Below, one piece after another: positions 36,160-47,920 of a stretch of DNA of 64,000 nucleotides. The notes under the pieces were generated by a model. That model was not told the origin of the DNA. It ran no database searches and saw only the letters and a program-made list of their open reading frames with translations. A program made the position numbers and the translations under genes. This DNA is from Gentiana macrophylla (taxonomy: Eukaryota > Streptophyta > Magnoliopsida > Gentianales > Gentianaceae): positions 1 through 64,000 of the forward strand of contig JAOBSW010000803.1 of NCBI GenBank assembly GCA_026214975.1, written 5' to 3'. Position 1 is the stretch's first letter; each line of letters begins with the position of its first letter.

Positions 36160-36175
36160 TTCCTTCCCCCTTAAG
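36160..36175 (-). other. Polypurine tract
   Basis: CTTAAGGGGGAAGGAA on the minus strand, directly before the 3' LTR start. It defines element orientation. Confidence 0.85.
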
Positions 36176-39100
36176 AGGAGTTTCGTCCTCGAAACTCGAA
36201 TGTAAGCGAGAGGTACTTGAACTCTGGACTTTGCGAAGCGTTTCGTCTCCTAACTCTTCTACAGTCTTCGTCTTCTTCCATCTTCCTAACTCTTCCACCT
36301 GTCTTGAGCTATCTCGAGGTGGCGACGATCTACTTCAATCTTTTGTTGGCTTCTTTGTACCAACTCTGGTCTCTCGATACATTGTCGCCTCCACTTCATC
36401 CCGAAAACTCGTGTTCTTCTATCTCTAACTTCATGAAAGATCTCCAAGAGATCTTGTTCCAATTCTTGTACTTCTTGGTCGCTCCGAGAGGAAGCGCAAT
36501 TATCATCTCGAGGTTTTCCATTCTTCATTGTCCTTCCCGATCCTCCGCAATCAGAATCCCAAAGCTGCTTCCGCTACCAACGGTTGTTATCTTCATCTAA
36601 CTCATGACCAAGGCTGGTTGGGCTCCAACCACTCACTTGTAATCAAAACCCTTGGATCTTCATCTTGTTTCTTCACGAACTCATCAACTGCCTCGAATCT
36701 TGCAATCATCGGTTCAACGCTCTATGATTGCTCCTGCTGACCTATACCGGAAAAGTGAATCTTGATTAAAGCGCACTTACGGCACACTTGACTTCTTTCG
36801 ATCTCAACTTCCCTCATGGCACCACAATCTTGCTGAAGAACTGCAATGATCCCAGCTGAAAGACTTCTGAGGCTTCTTGGGGATGGGGAAACATGACTTG
36901 CCATGCTTTCTCTCCGACGGTCTGATTCAATCCTTATGCCAATTAGGGTTATCTTGGAAAATAAAAGAAGTTGAAAAGTGACAAGTTGAGTACCAGGGTG
37001 GTATGTCAACTAGGTAAGCCAAGGAAGGGTACAATGCACTTGAAATAAGGCAGGTTGCTTGGGTTACAAGTAAAACAAGATGATCCCGTGCTGAGGAAAG
37101 TTGAAGTTGGTTCCAGGATGAAGAATGAGGCATTGTATCATAATACAAAAGATGGCCACCAGAAGGACAACAAAAGAACACCTTACAGATGGAATTCTTT
37201 TGAGAGAGTGGAATTCTGCAAGATACGATGGTCTATAAGGACTTCAGAGGCAACTTGGAAGAATGGTAATAGGCTTTCATATAAGCCTTTAGAAAGTGGA
37301 GACGTTAGAACATCACCAGATGGACTTGAAGATATTCTCAATGTATGAAAAGAGAACACCGAGCTTGAGAACATTAAGAAAGTGACCTTGATTGTTAAAA
37401 AAAACTTGTTAACAAAAAAAATGGATGTTGGTGAACTAGGAAAAATAATCAGTTCGCATGAGTTCCGTAGAGGGAACACCACACAACAAAAAATCAAAGT
37501 GAAGGTGCAAGGTCGAGCGCCAGAAGGACTAAAAGATAGAAATCAAAAGAGAGCAAGAATCACATCATGAAGTAGCTATGGAGGGAAAATGAGCACATCA
37601 AAGGGTCTCAGAATGAAATTAAACACTTGTCAAGAAGTGTCCGAGTTTGCAATAGTCAAAGAGAGGTTATTACGAGATTTAAAAGAAATAGAAATTTTCC
37701 CCAAGAAATTGTAAGGGAATATCCAAGGTTTGGATAAGTAAGCGGCAAGCAAAATTTTGAGTGAAGAGGAAATGACACTTTAGAATTGTCGGGTAAGGTT
37801 TGATTTCAAAGAATTAATTCAAACCTTCAAAGGAAGTTTAAACGATCATTGACGATTCAAATAAAAGGTTCAAGATTGCACTACTCGAGAGGAATAGTAC
37901 ACTGCCAAGGAATAAATGCTCGAGGTTATTCCCCGTGTGGAAATGAAACGGTTAAAATAAAATAAACTTTTAACCGGTGTAACAAAATTGTAGTAGAAAC
38001 GACAAAACAGAAAGTGGAAAGCCAAAATGATGTATATGGCGGTTCACGGCTCTAAATATTGAAAGAGATTTAAAACTGAAGCGTACAAGGTGCAATAATC
38101 TGAAATGGAGATCAAAATTTTAGGAACTCAAACGTCGGTTGGCTAAATAAGTTCGGAAGGCATCTTAAAAAAAAATTATTCCTTCTGCTTGAAACTAGTT
38201 TAGCATAAATTGATAGAAGGTTAAAGATAGGTAACTGAAGATGAATGTCATGATAGGCTTAAAAATTTGACCAGTGAAAGAAGATATGCATACCTTAAAG
38301 AAACAGGCAGCATTAGGTAAAATAGTTACAACATCGACACTACCCTTAGGAAGGGAGCTGAGAATAAACACAAGTAAAAAAAGAATGTTCTGACATCAGA
38401 AGGCTTAGTCAAATTTGAATTTGAAATGAATGATGGGAGTGCAACACTGCAGAGAGGATTTGTTGAGTTTAAAGATCTCAAATGAGGGGTTACATGAGAA
38501 ACAAATTACCAGAAAAACATAATTACAAGAGGGAACGAAAAGGGTCTGAACATCAAACATGGCATGCTGGAGGGTAGCATCTTGATTCTTGTTTAACACT
38601 GCAAAAGAAACTATAACGTTAACTTTGCAAACTCCTACTAAAAGGTTTAACTCAGAAGGAGATCAAACTTCAGGGAACTCCTAAACATGACAATCATAAC
38701 TTACTACCCTCTTAGCCCAAACTCTAAGTCAATGAGGTGAATATTCATTTTAGGTTGTTGTGCAAGATTTTTACTCCGGATCTGACATTATCAATTTTTA
38801 CAGAACAAACGAAGAGGAATTTGAGCACGATCCAAAGAGAAAAGATTTAGATACTGGAGTTTTCCAGGTGATATAAAAATATTAGAATTTTTGAATGAAG
38901 ATAAGTTGGTCAAAAACAGTTATTTCTGACGATTGCACAAGCTGCCAGAATTTTCAGATTAATAAACACTATGTTGAATTGCAAATCGAGATCAAACGAA
39001 AAAGAATCTGAACTAAATTCCAAAATAAAAGCTGTAGATAAAATTGTTTTCTGCAACATATCAAAAATTCAGGTCATTTGAAGATGTTTAACCTGTTCAA

Positions 39101-40004
39101 AACAGAAGAAGAAGTGAAGGTGCTGCTGCAGATTTTCTGGACAGTGTGTCTGGTATAAACATGAATTTTCTGAGCAATCCATAATGATTGACGAATTGAT
39201 GTAAAAAGGGAAATTGTAGATAAGACAGTAATCTACTTTGCTGAAAATTTGCAGAATTTTTTTTTTGGAGTATAGAGAGACAGTCTTATGTTAAAGGGAA
39301 AACACGGAAACAAAAGAATTCACTCATGTTGGATAAGTCCAAACACGAGGACAATGAAAAGTATTTGCTAAAGTAAGAGACCTTTAACACTATGAGTTGA
39401 AACGACTGAGGAGTATTTGGAAATAATAGAGTTACACATGGAGTTCGTGTAGAACCATCTCAAGCAAAGCAAAGGTCAAAGAATGTTGATGAACTCAACC
39501 AAGTGATAGTGAAAAGAGAAAGTGGAGGACTTGTAGGACTGAATCAAATATCATTCTCTACAAAGTTATGCCAAGATAAAAGTAAACTTAGTTATTCATG
39601 TGTAGAGAAGGTGAAGAGATTTCAATCGGGAAAGTAAGGAAAAGGAAATCATCCAAGAGGACCTCAACTTTAAAGTGTAGGCATAAGACTCCGACCCCAA
39701 AGCATTACTTACAGGGGTTTCACTTAACCCTATGTGACAAGCTACGGTTTGGAACTTCAAAAGAAGAAAGAGTTTCTACTAAGGATCCTAGAAGGGACAA
39801 AACCTGAGGTGATCACATGAAAGATGTGAACTGAGAACTCAACCTGACCTTCGTCTAAGACGACTCTTCACTTAGTCCTAGTGGAACTTAACCACGGTTT
39901 AAGGATTCTTAGTCATACGAGGATTACCACCAAGCTCAAGTTCTAAAAGGTCTAAAGGAATCCTTATCCTAGAGGGAGAGATGCCTAGAATAGAAAAGAC
40001 GCTT
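36176..40004 (-). other. Internal region without coding capacity
   Basis: Stops are frequent in all six frames and no retroelement enzyme motif is visible. Only the scrap of polyprotein tail beside the purine tract is recognisable. The + strand is A/G-rich. Confidence 0.7.
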
Positions 40005-40017
40005 CTCTCTGATACCA
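40005..40017 (-). other. Primer binding site (tRNA-iMet type)
   Basis: TGGTATCAGAGAG on the minus strand, two bases from the LTR end. It matches the usual initiator-methionine-tRNA primer sequence TGGTATCAGAG. Confidence 0.85.
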
Positions 40018-40019
40018 AC

Positions 40020-42326
40020 TGTAACGCCCCGCTCCCGGATACCGAGCCCTTATCCAGAAGAGAAACGTTCGGTGCGTATAGCATTAAATAAATATAATAT
40101 TATACGCAAGCCTCTACGTCGTCGTATCAAATAAAAGCAAACGGAAGCTAAAAAGACTCGGGTAAAAACATAAAAGCTACTATGAATAGAGATTAACCAT
40201 GCTAAAGATGGATAGTTAAGATTACAACGATTAAAAACCCAAAGACTTATACAATACGATGCCTTAAAAGTAGAAGTACAACAAATCTAAGAGAAGAAAT
40301 ACAACTAGTCTAGTACAACCTTTACAAAGAAAATAATCTAGAAGCTTCGTCAAGACTTTAAGTCTTCAAAAGCCGCCGTCTACACTTGACCAACATCTTC
40401 GTCTTCTCACCCCACAATGCACACAAAAGAAAATGCAAAGGAGGTAAGTACAAAGTACTTAGTAAAAGTGAGAAGCTATGACAACAATTAAGATTTATAA
40501 AGAAAAGATATTTAGAAGTGTAGTTGTCTATGTATGACCGACTCAATCTAGGATTCATTTCATGTCCATCAACATGAACTGACTAAACGTTTCTACTTAA
40601 CTTATCTATGTTACAACCGCACTCAAGGGCACTATGCCTGATGTATATCCACCAGGAGATATCGATTGCGACATATTAGTGGATCACACCAATATCCACG
40701 GAGGCTTGACTAGGTAGGCTCCGATAGTACGCACACCTCAGCGGAGTCCCTCCGTACTTAGGGTTTTGTTGACCTACGGAGTTCTTCCACCTTCAGAGGT
40801 AGCACACACATCGCGATATAGACTGGTGCCTATCCAAGAGAGACATGTTGTTTAATCTTTTACTAGTCAAGTACATGTTTTATTAGGATGATTAACTAAC
40901 CACCTAAGTGTTTTCAATTAATCTCCCTCACAAATGCTACTCTCTTCCTAGACCACTAGACACGGACAAGGCTTAGCAATTACACAGACATTGATGAATA
41001 CTAATTCATCAAAGCACAAGCCTATCATGCTCTTCCGACGGATCCGAACTTCAACTCCCTTTAAGAGTACATTCGGTGTTTTAACTGAATGAATCAGAAG
41101 CTCAATTCAGGCTTGCTTATGTTATCCAATATTACCATATCATAAATTAAGGTTTAAAACAGTTATAACATGATTATGAAACCCGAAACCAAACTAGAAT
41201 GATAAAACCGTACAGCCATGGCAAAAACAGGCCAGACGCCCGTTTGAACCCTATGGGCGCCGTCCGCGATCGGACGCCCGTCCACTAAACCTCAGACGCC
41301 CGTCCGTCTAAAAGCAGCTACATCACGAATCAAAAATCTCACCTCAGGCGCCCGTGCGCTATTTTGAGACGCCCGTCCCAGCTCTCTTTGGGGTCTCGGA
41401 CGCCCGTCCACCTATTGCAGACGCCCGTCCGCCTGGGTTTTTCCCAAAACGCTAAGATCGTCAAACTCGATTTCTGAACCGTTTCTAACCTAATTAACAT
41501 CAAATTAAACACAGTAAAACATAGATAAACATAGTTGAACATTCCAAAACATCTACGATCCTTTGATCAACGAAAAGACACATCTTTCTATCATCTAAAC
41601 ACCTTAAGACTTGATCTAAACCTTATAAACGATAATTGGAATCATAGGAAGAGCGTCTTACCTTATTTGCTTGCAAAACTGACAGCAAAACACCAAGCAA
41701 CTGCAACAACTGTTGATCCTCAATCCCAAGACCTATGTGATCAACAAGAAACCCTAAAATCCTATTTCTTTGCAGAAAAACGAAACAGAAACAGCCTGTA
41801 AAACTGAAGATTACCTGGGTTTACTGCTGTGAAACTATTTTTAGATTATTCTACGCTTCAAGACGATCGTTTCGACTACTCATGGCTGCGAAACAGAGCT
41901 ACGGATTACAAGATATGAATTTTTCAAGAATTGAACTCTACGAATACCGAAAACTAGGGCTAAACAGAAAACTTACGAAATCGAGAGATGTTATCTTCCA
42001 AAGTTGCGTCTCATCGTGCTGATCACCTTTCTCTCTTGCGGCATCTTGATCAGATGAACGGATTGATCACACGGTTCTTCCTTTTATTTCGTTTCTTCTT
42101 CTGCGTTGCTATGTTTTCTCTCTTTTCAGAAATTGCGTGTGTAACTAATAATGAATTAGTTTGGGGATTATTCCCTTTTATAGCCATTAATTAAACCCAT
42201 TAATTAAATAACTAAATTCTTTTAATTAAATCCTTTTTAATTAAATAAATAAGATAAATAATAATTAGGTCATAGTAAGTACGCCCAATGACTAATTTAC
42301 CCTTTCTAAAAAGTCGGGATGTTACA
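40020..42326 (-). repeat. Right (5') LTR of the 33.9-42.3 kb element
   Basis: Same length and termini as the left LTR. Near 41255 it has an ~18-bp insertion with one more GCCCGTCC unit, so the GC-rich repeat number differs between the two LTRs. Confidence 0.9.
41231..41432. repeat. GC-rich GACGCCCGTCC repeats, second LTR
   Basis: Counterpart of 35064-35248, with one extra unit (GCGCCGTCCGCGATCGGACG near 41256) and several C/T differences. Confidence 0.8.
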
Positions 42327-42670
42327 ATTGCAGCTTGCAGCACCCTAGCTAACTCTTTATAATTATAATTGTGTTTCAAATATTTATTTTTGTTTTCATG
42401 TTTGATGCCATATCTGAACTTTAATGGATTCCATCAATTGGTATCCTTGGAATGAAACAAAAATTATCTAATTTATTTGTATATTTACGTGTTCTGATTT
42501 GACGTTAATATTCTTACAAATTTGGAGACGATACGGTGAACCAAACGTTAAATTCACGCCTATATATATATATCAAAGTATCCCGAGGTTTAATTGGTAA
42601 GTCATTTTAAAGAGCTTTCAATTACCCGGCCAATTAAATTAGTTTATATTTTCTTCTTATACCAACTGCA

Positions 42671-42803
42671 GATGGCTAATGTTCGTTTCTTCATTTCATT
42701 CATTGTGCTTTTTCTGATGTCTGTGATTTGCTTTTATGGTGCAATGGATTTGGAGATGCTTCCCGGAATAGGTACAATATATATGTCTAAATTACAAAAT
42801 TGA
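42671..42803 (+). CDS. Possible signal-peptide first exon of a small secreted protein
   Basis: The ATG at 42671 opens MANVRFFISFIVLFLMSVIC, a charged N-terminus plus hydrophobic core typical of a signal peptide, then FYGAMDLEMLPGI. The frame is open to 42803. GTACAATA at 42771 could be a splice donor, which would be usual for small secreted cysteine-rich peptides. No downstream cysteine-rich exon was found before 43348, so it is either a fragment or chance. Confidence 0.3.
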
Positions 42804-42869
42804 CCTTTTTAACTTTACCTTTTTAGCTGCTTCTTTTTTTTTTTTTTTTTTTAAATCCTTCAAAATAAT

Positions 42870-42960
42870 GGTGTGATCATACCAGCACTATACAAATGCA
42901 CCGGATCCCATCAGAACTCCGAAATTAAGCGTGTTTGAGTTTGAGTAGTACTAGGACGGC
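42870..42960 (+). pseudogene. 5S rRNA-like relic
   Basis: GTGTGATCATACCAGCACTA, GCACCGGATCCCATCAGAAC, TCCGAAATTAAGCGTG and GAGTAGTACTAGGACGG follow the plant 5S rRNA in order. There is a short insertion (~42891), the GC-rich CTTGGGCGAGA part is changed to TTTGAGTTTGA, and the 3' end after the C-box is missing. It cannot make normal 5S rRNA. It could be a stray copy or derive from a Cassandra-type element, whose LTRs carry 5S sequence. Confidence 0.8.
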
Positions 42961-43347
42961 GAACAGATCATGTTCTGTAAATTTCTTCTTGACTCGAAAA
43001 TTATGCAAAGTATTTTTAGTGAAACATGAACCAATGCAGAATTTTGCCAGGCAAAAAGTTCTCAAGAATTTTTTCTATTTCTAATTTCCACTCAGGTGTT
43101 GGGATTATATAGGAGTATGAGGCCCCATAGTTTACCGGTTGTAACATTTAACCGAAAGGATACAACCTCTTACGGAGATGTAATTAACCTTTCACCGAAC
43201 CGATACGACCCTCCATATTTCTTCTCCCACTAATGTTTTTCGTGGTAAGCTTTGCTACGAATTCTTCCACCGATGATTTTGAGGGTGAGCTTTTGTTGTT
43301 TGAGGGAAACTTTCAATACTAGAATACTAAAGGAGGAAAATTTGGAT
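42961..43347. other. Spacer without recognised gene
   Basis: Nothing coding. Contains the near-repeat TGTAACATTTAACCGAAAGG / TGTAATTAACCTTTCACCGA. Confidence 0.4.
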
Positions 43348-45160
43348 TGTAAAGTGTAGTGCCCGAAAGACAATTGTATAATTGTTTTAGGACAGAATTA
43401 GTAATTCATCTTATTATATGCATGTATGCTTATAATTAAGACACTACTGAAAACCCTAAGTACCTCGTTTATGTAATCACATAACTCAGTGTATGGCTAT
43501 ACACAAGAGGATTGAGTTAGTGAGATGTACTTAAAATTAACTTAGTCCGTAGCGTTTATTAATCTGAGTATGGGTCTCATGATTAATTTGCTATTAATGC
43601 GCCAAGAACACTTCTTATCCGGACTGTCGGTAATAGGGTACCTAGTGGGGCATTTATATATGATGATAATCATATGAAATTTGGACCGATTTGATTTGAG
43701 TTCTCGATATAATTCCGTAATCGAGAAGTCTTATCGAATCACAAGATGATCATATATGGATTAATCTTAATCTGAGGTGATCTGCTGCATTTAACGCTAG
43801 ACTAGGGTAGAGTTTGATGTGTTAGTAAGGATCACTTGAAGTATGTGGTCCAACACTTCTCGTTGGCTCTATTCGGAATGAGTGAGTAGTACGTGCTATC
43901 ACAGAATATGGAATCCATTCCTTCCTCGGAAGTAAGAGACAGATTTCACTTATTTGTTGACCCTAAAGCGATCGATCGGCCGAGTTCATATTATATTGAA
44001 TATGAACTAATTGATCACTAGGGGTTAATGGTAAATAAGGATAATATGTTTCGAGAAGGGTTTACGGAAATATCCCGAATCGAAATGAGCGATCTATGGA
44101 GGATTTATCCGTATGTAATGATTATATCGATGGGCGCTTTCGACTCATAAATTGAGTGTAAGTTATCTATATTCGATAGAGTTCGATTTCGGGTTTATGG
44201 TGGTGTAATCCCGGAATTAATAGGTTGGATATAATTATTCGTCGATGAATAATTTTATTCGATTTATTGTAAAATTTCTTGAATATGGGTCATGGCCCCC
44301 GACGTGTATCTCTAATATAGCATATAGGTTTCTCGTCGTTGCACCTCAATTATAATTAAATAGTGGATTGGGCTATTTAATTTGATATGTGGATTAATTG
44401 TTTAGTTGGATTAAATAATTAAATACACGGAAAAGAGCATTTTAAATGACTCACTACCAAAGGTGGTGTGTTGACCTTTTGACCTCATTGGTCAAATATA
44501 GGAAAGATGCGTGGACCTTTTCTTTTAATGAAAGGTGGCGCAAATTTGATGTTAATAATTATTAAGAAATTAGTTTTTCTTGGATAATTATTTGGCGTAT
44601 GATTTATCTTTTATTTGTTAAATGATAATTCATAGAATATTAGATATTAATATGATTTATCTTAATTTGTTTGGGATAATCATTTTATTTATCTTTTATT
44701 TGAAAAAGGATTAATGTAATAATTATCTCTTAATTATTTAATCCTTGGAGGTTAAGTTTTGCTCTCATATATAAAGAGAATTAACTTGGCCTTTTAAAAC
44801 ACACTATTCACGTCACTATTCACAAGAGAAATTGGCTGAAAATTTGGCCTCTATTCTTAGTAGGTTCGAGTTGGAAAAATCTTGGGTTTTTTCGGTAGCA
44901 TATCAAGGAGGTCGGCGGCGGGAAACACCATCCACCTGGTGTTCTTTGGGAGACACACGTTGGAAGGTGTGGCTTCTCAAAATACGTGTTCTTGGAGATC
45001 TATCGTTCTTGGAGTTAAGCACCATAAAAGGTAGATTCCTAAACCCCTTGTAGGTTTAGATCTTTTATTTATGTATTTTGTTTCGTTTAGATCTAGATCC
45101 GATACTTCCGCTGCGTAATCGGGTCAATCTATGGTTGATCCGACGATATTACATCTAACA
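43348..45160 (+). repeat. 5' LTR of the LARD-like element
   Basis: Starts TGTAAAGTGTAGTGCCCG (relative at 26475: TGTTAGGTGTAGTGCCCG) and ends ACATCTAACA. CATATATAAAGAGAA near 44766 is a plausible TATA box. Length about 1.8 kb. Confidence 0.8.
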
Positions 45161-45162
45161 AG

Positions 45163-45175
45163 TGGTATCAGAGCC
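45163..45175 (+). other. Primer binding site (tRNA-iMet)
   Basis: TGGTATCAGAGCC, two bases after the LTR end. This is the classic initiator-tRNA primer site of plant Copia and many Gypsy elements. Confidence 0.9.
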
Positions 45176-45454
45176 TTTGATCTAACGATCAAAGTATATG
45201 AATTTTAGATCTTGGAGTGGAAAAGCATGTTTTAGATGTTTTATTTCGTTTTTGGTAAAATTCGAATTTAATCATGATTGTATGCTTGTGATTGTTGTGG
45301 TTGAAGAGATGGATTGGGGTTGGTATTGTTTCTTTCGTTAGATCTATTGTAAACTCAAATAAATTCGTTTATATGAGTATAGGAAATTTTGTAATTTTAA
45401 TTTCCTAGAAGTAGATCTGTTTTATTGCTGTTCCGTTTTTTATTTTTTCCCGGA

Positions 45455-45945
45455 GTTTGAGCCGTTGAAACGACAATCCCTCCGGTCAGAATGAAGAATA
45501 AAAGTTGAAGAACATGCCCTCAAAATTTCGTGACGATCGGAGTCGATCTCGATGTCTGATCTCTGCTATAAAGTAGCTGCTGTAACAGAAAAGCACAGCA
45601 GGCATTAAAACCCTAGCTGTGAGTTCGTCGAATTTCTGGAAGAGATTGGACCGTTGAAACGCAGATCCGACCGTTCAGATCGACTACCATGGAGTTATGA
45701 ACAAGCCCTAAAAATTTAAGGTCGATCGGGATTTGTCTCGATGCCCGATCGTCCCCAGGAAGACACTGTTGCGCCGCAGTTAGTAATAGATGCAGCAGTT
45801 AGATCGGCGGATTGCTGGAGAAAATTGGACCATTGAAACGAAGATCCAACCGTTCAGATTGAAGTAGGCGGAGTGAAGAATAGATCCATAAAGTTTCATG
45901 ACGATCAAGGCTCGTTTGGATTTCAGATCTTCGATAATACGCAGC
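45455..45945 (+). repeat. Three ~183-bp leader repeats
   Basis: Units begin near 45464, 45649 and 45830 with GCCGTTGAAACGACAATCC, ACCGTTGAAACGCAGATCC and ACCATTGAAACGAAGATCC. Each then has a C[C/T]G[G/T]TCAGA word, a TGAAGAA/TGAACAA word, AAATTT[C/A]-type and GACGATC/GTCGATC words. They are diverged direct repeats in the untranslated leader. Confidence 0.65.
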
Positions 45946-47559
45946 AGCAGCAGATTAGAAAATAGTAAACCCTAGTTAGGGTTTGTGTTTTTTTTAATAG
46001 GTTAGATACGAGTAGTCAAGCCGGTCCATCTCGGTGTTTACTTTTCGGTATAATTTTGTGTTTGATCAAGATTACGTGCTTAAAACCGGAAAATTGCCAT
46101 GACTTGCATCTTCATGATTCCACTCCAATGCATACATGTAGCTAGTTTATTTCGAATAAATTAGGCATGTATAACTCGAATAATTAGTATTAATGCTTAT
46201 TAATTTAATATGTGGTAGTTAAATAATAAGTAGCTAATTATAAAAACCGAGGACCCGGGTTTATGTCAATCGTTTACGATTTTAGTGATGGATTCTCGGT
46301 GAATCCCACTTGGATAAATCGTTGAGCTTTTTCGGTGATGGCTTCTCAGTGAACCCACCTTAAACAAAAACGAGATTACGCTTTGGGTGACAACTTAGAA
46401 ATCGGAGAATCTTAGTACATGGGTTGAAATGGTCTAACCATGGTTGGGCGAGTTCAACCGAGCCGGCTCAATCGACTCCCCTCCACGTGATGATATGCTA
46501 TTCAGCGATTCGATAGGACTTAGCATAGCCGATAAGCCTTCGGGCTAAGCGGGGCTTCTCTGCCGGATTGGCCTGAATCATCACATATGTTCCAACGAAT
46601 AAGACGGCGTAGGCTTGCCTACATAACCGACCCTATTCGGAGTACTTTGATTTATTGTTTCTTATTGTCAAGGCCAAAACCGTAATTAGTAAACCCACCA
46701 CTTTTTCAAAATATTGAGTGGGAGCGGGAAGGCGACAACAACCCCACGGCCTCTACTATAGATGCAAGCACGTGAGAGAATGGTGGCCTTCTCGTGCGCT
46801 TTGATTTCGGCCCCTTCGGATGGTGTTCACCGCTATCAAAATTCAAGGCTTGGTCTCGAAAGGATAGGATTTCGGGTACTCGTCGGGTCACTGACCTGTC
46901 CCTCGTAGGCATACTCGGGGCGTACTCTGATCTGATATAGTAGGTCACACTCTTTATGGATATTTTCGAAATATCTAGGCTAGAAAAAGGAAGGTAATCA
47001 ATGATTAAGGTCCGTATGTCTGATTCCCGTGAGATGTTCGATTCTCGAAGCTTAATCATTGAGAGAGATTGTCTCAGTTTGACCATCATAGTCTTGATAT
47101 CGACCTCTCTCGGAATGATCTTATGCGAGGTTAAATCCTTGGAATGGTAGGATAAACTTTTATAGTTTATAATTCCTAAAATAAAAATCTAGTAGTGAAA
47201 ATTTATTTTTGAATTTAAATTTCATCATATTTTTTTACAATTAAATCTCTAGGTTACTAAAGCTGTTAGTATTAGGACTTCATTAAAAATGTGGAGAGTA
47301 ACAAGTGCGTTGTAAATTATCAAACAATGCATTTACTTTTTGGAAGAGATTTATTCTCTTGAGCCTTTAAAAACTTAAGTGACATAGTATAGGTATGTCA
47401 CGGGTGTCACTAAGTGTTGAATGAGAGGCGACCATACTTAGTTTACAAAAGATGACATAGGACTATCATATAAAATTCATTCGATTGATTTTAAAAGTGT
47501 AATTACACGACAAATTTCTAAATTGAAAAATTGGAAAACCATATACATAAGGCATAGCT

Positions 47560-47920
47560 AGTTAGGCGGTATTTGGAACCGATAAACTAGTGGGAGCCTT
47601 AGCCTTATGATTTGTTGTTTTTGAATCAATAGAAATGTGTAATAGCTCGCACAAGAGTTTCTCCATTTATTGGAAAAACAAGAATAAAGCGTTACTAGTT
47701 AGACAAGATTTGATGCGATAAACTAGTTGTGGTAGATGCGAGATTTTATAATCTTTGAAACATCATGAACACGACTTTGCTAGTTAGGCGAGTATTTGGA
47801 ACCGATAAACTAGTGGGAGCTTAGTTACAGGTGATGTTCTAATCTTTGAAAAATCATAAATACAAAGTGTGGCTAGTTAGGCGGTATTTGGAACCGATAA
47901 ATTAGTGGGAGCTTTGGTCT
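47560..47920 (+). repeat. Four CTAGTTAGGCGG...ACTAGTGGGAGC modules
   Basis: Modules at ~47569, 47696, 47781 and 47873 share CTAGTTAGGCGGTATTTGG and CCGATAAACTAGTGGGAGC; the second is the most diverged. Each ends in a purine stretch like a plant retroelement polypurine tract. Confidence 0.75.

Larger units (their letters stand above)
33854..42326 (-). mobile_element. Non-autonomous chromovirus-derived LTR element, 8.5 kb
   Basis: Two near-identical ~2.3-kb LTRs flank 3.86 kb. Orientation is minus: the primer site lies next to the right LTR and the polypurine tract next to the left. Flanks ATTGT (33849-33853) and ATTGC (42327-42331) are a 4/5 target duplication. The internal part has no protease, RT, RNase H or integrase. 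A scrap just inside the purine tract (36176-36200, minus) encodes SFEDET, which fits the NFEDE tail of Gypsy chromovirus polyproteins. It probably needed enzymes from a relative. Confidence 0.85.

Noticed and set aside
36120..37570. Several 60-130 codon frames on both strands
   Set aside because: Inside the non-coding interior of an LTR element; no motif, heavily overlapping, no splice support.
42870..42960. Functional 5S rRNA gene
   Set aside because: Internal promoter region altered and 3' end missing.
26475..45160. 26475 LTR and 43348 LTR as the two ends of one element
   Set aside because: The left one is preceded by a purine tract (3' LTR) and the right one followed by a primer site (5' LTR), the reverse of a single element in that orientation; they belong to different copies.
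46706..47089. 127-codon minus frame in the LARD-like element
   Set aside because: No recognisable domain, strand opposite to the element, and the related fragment near 26280 does not preserve a frame.
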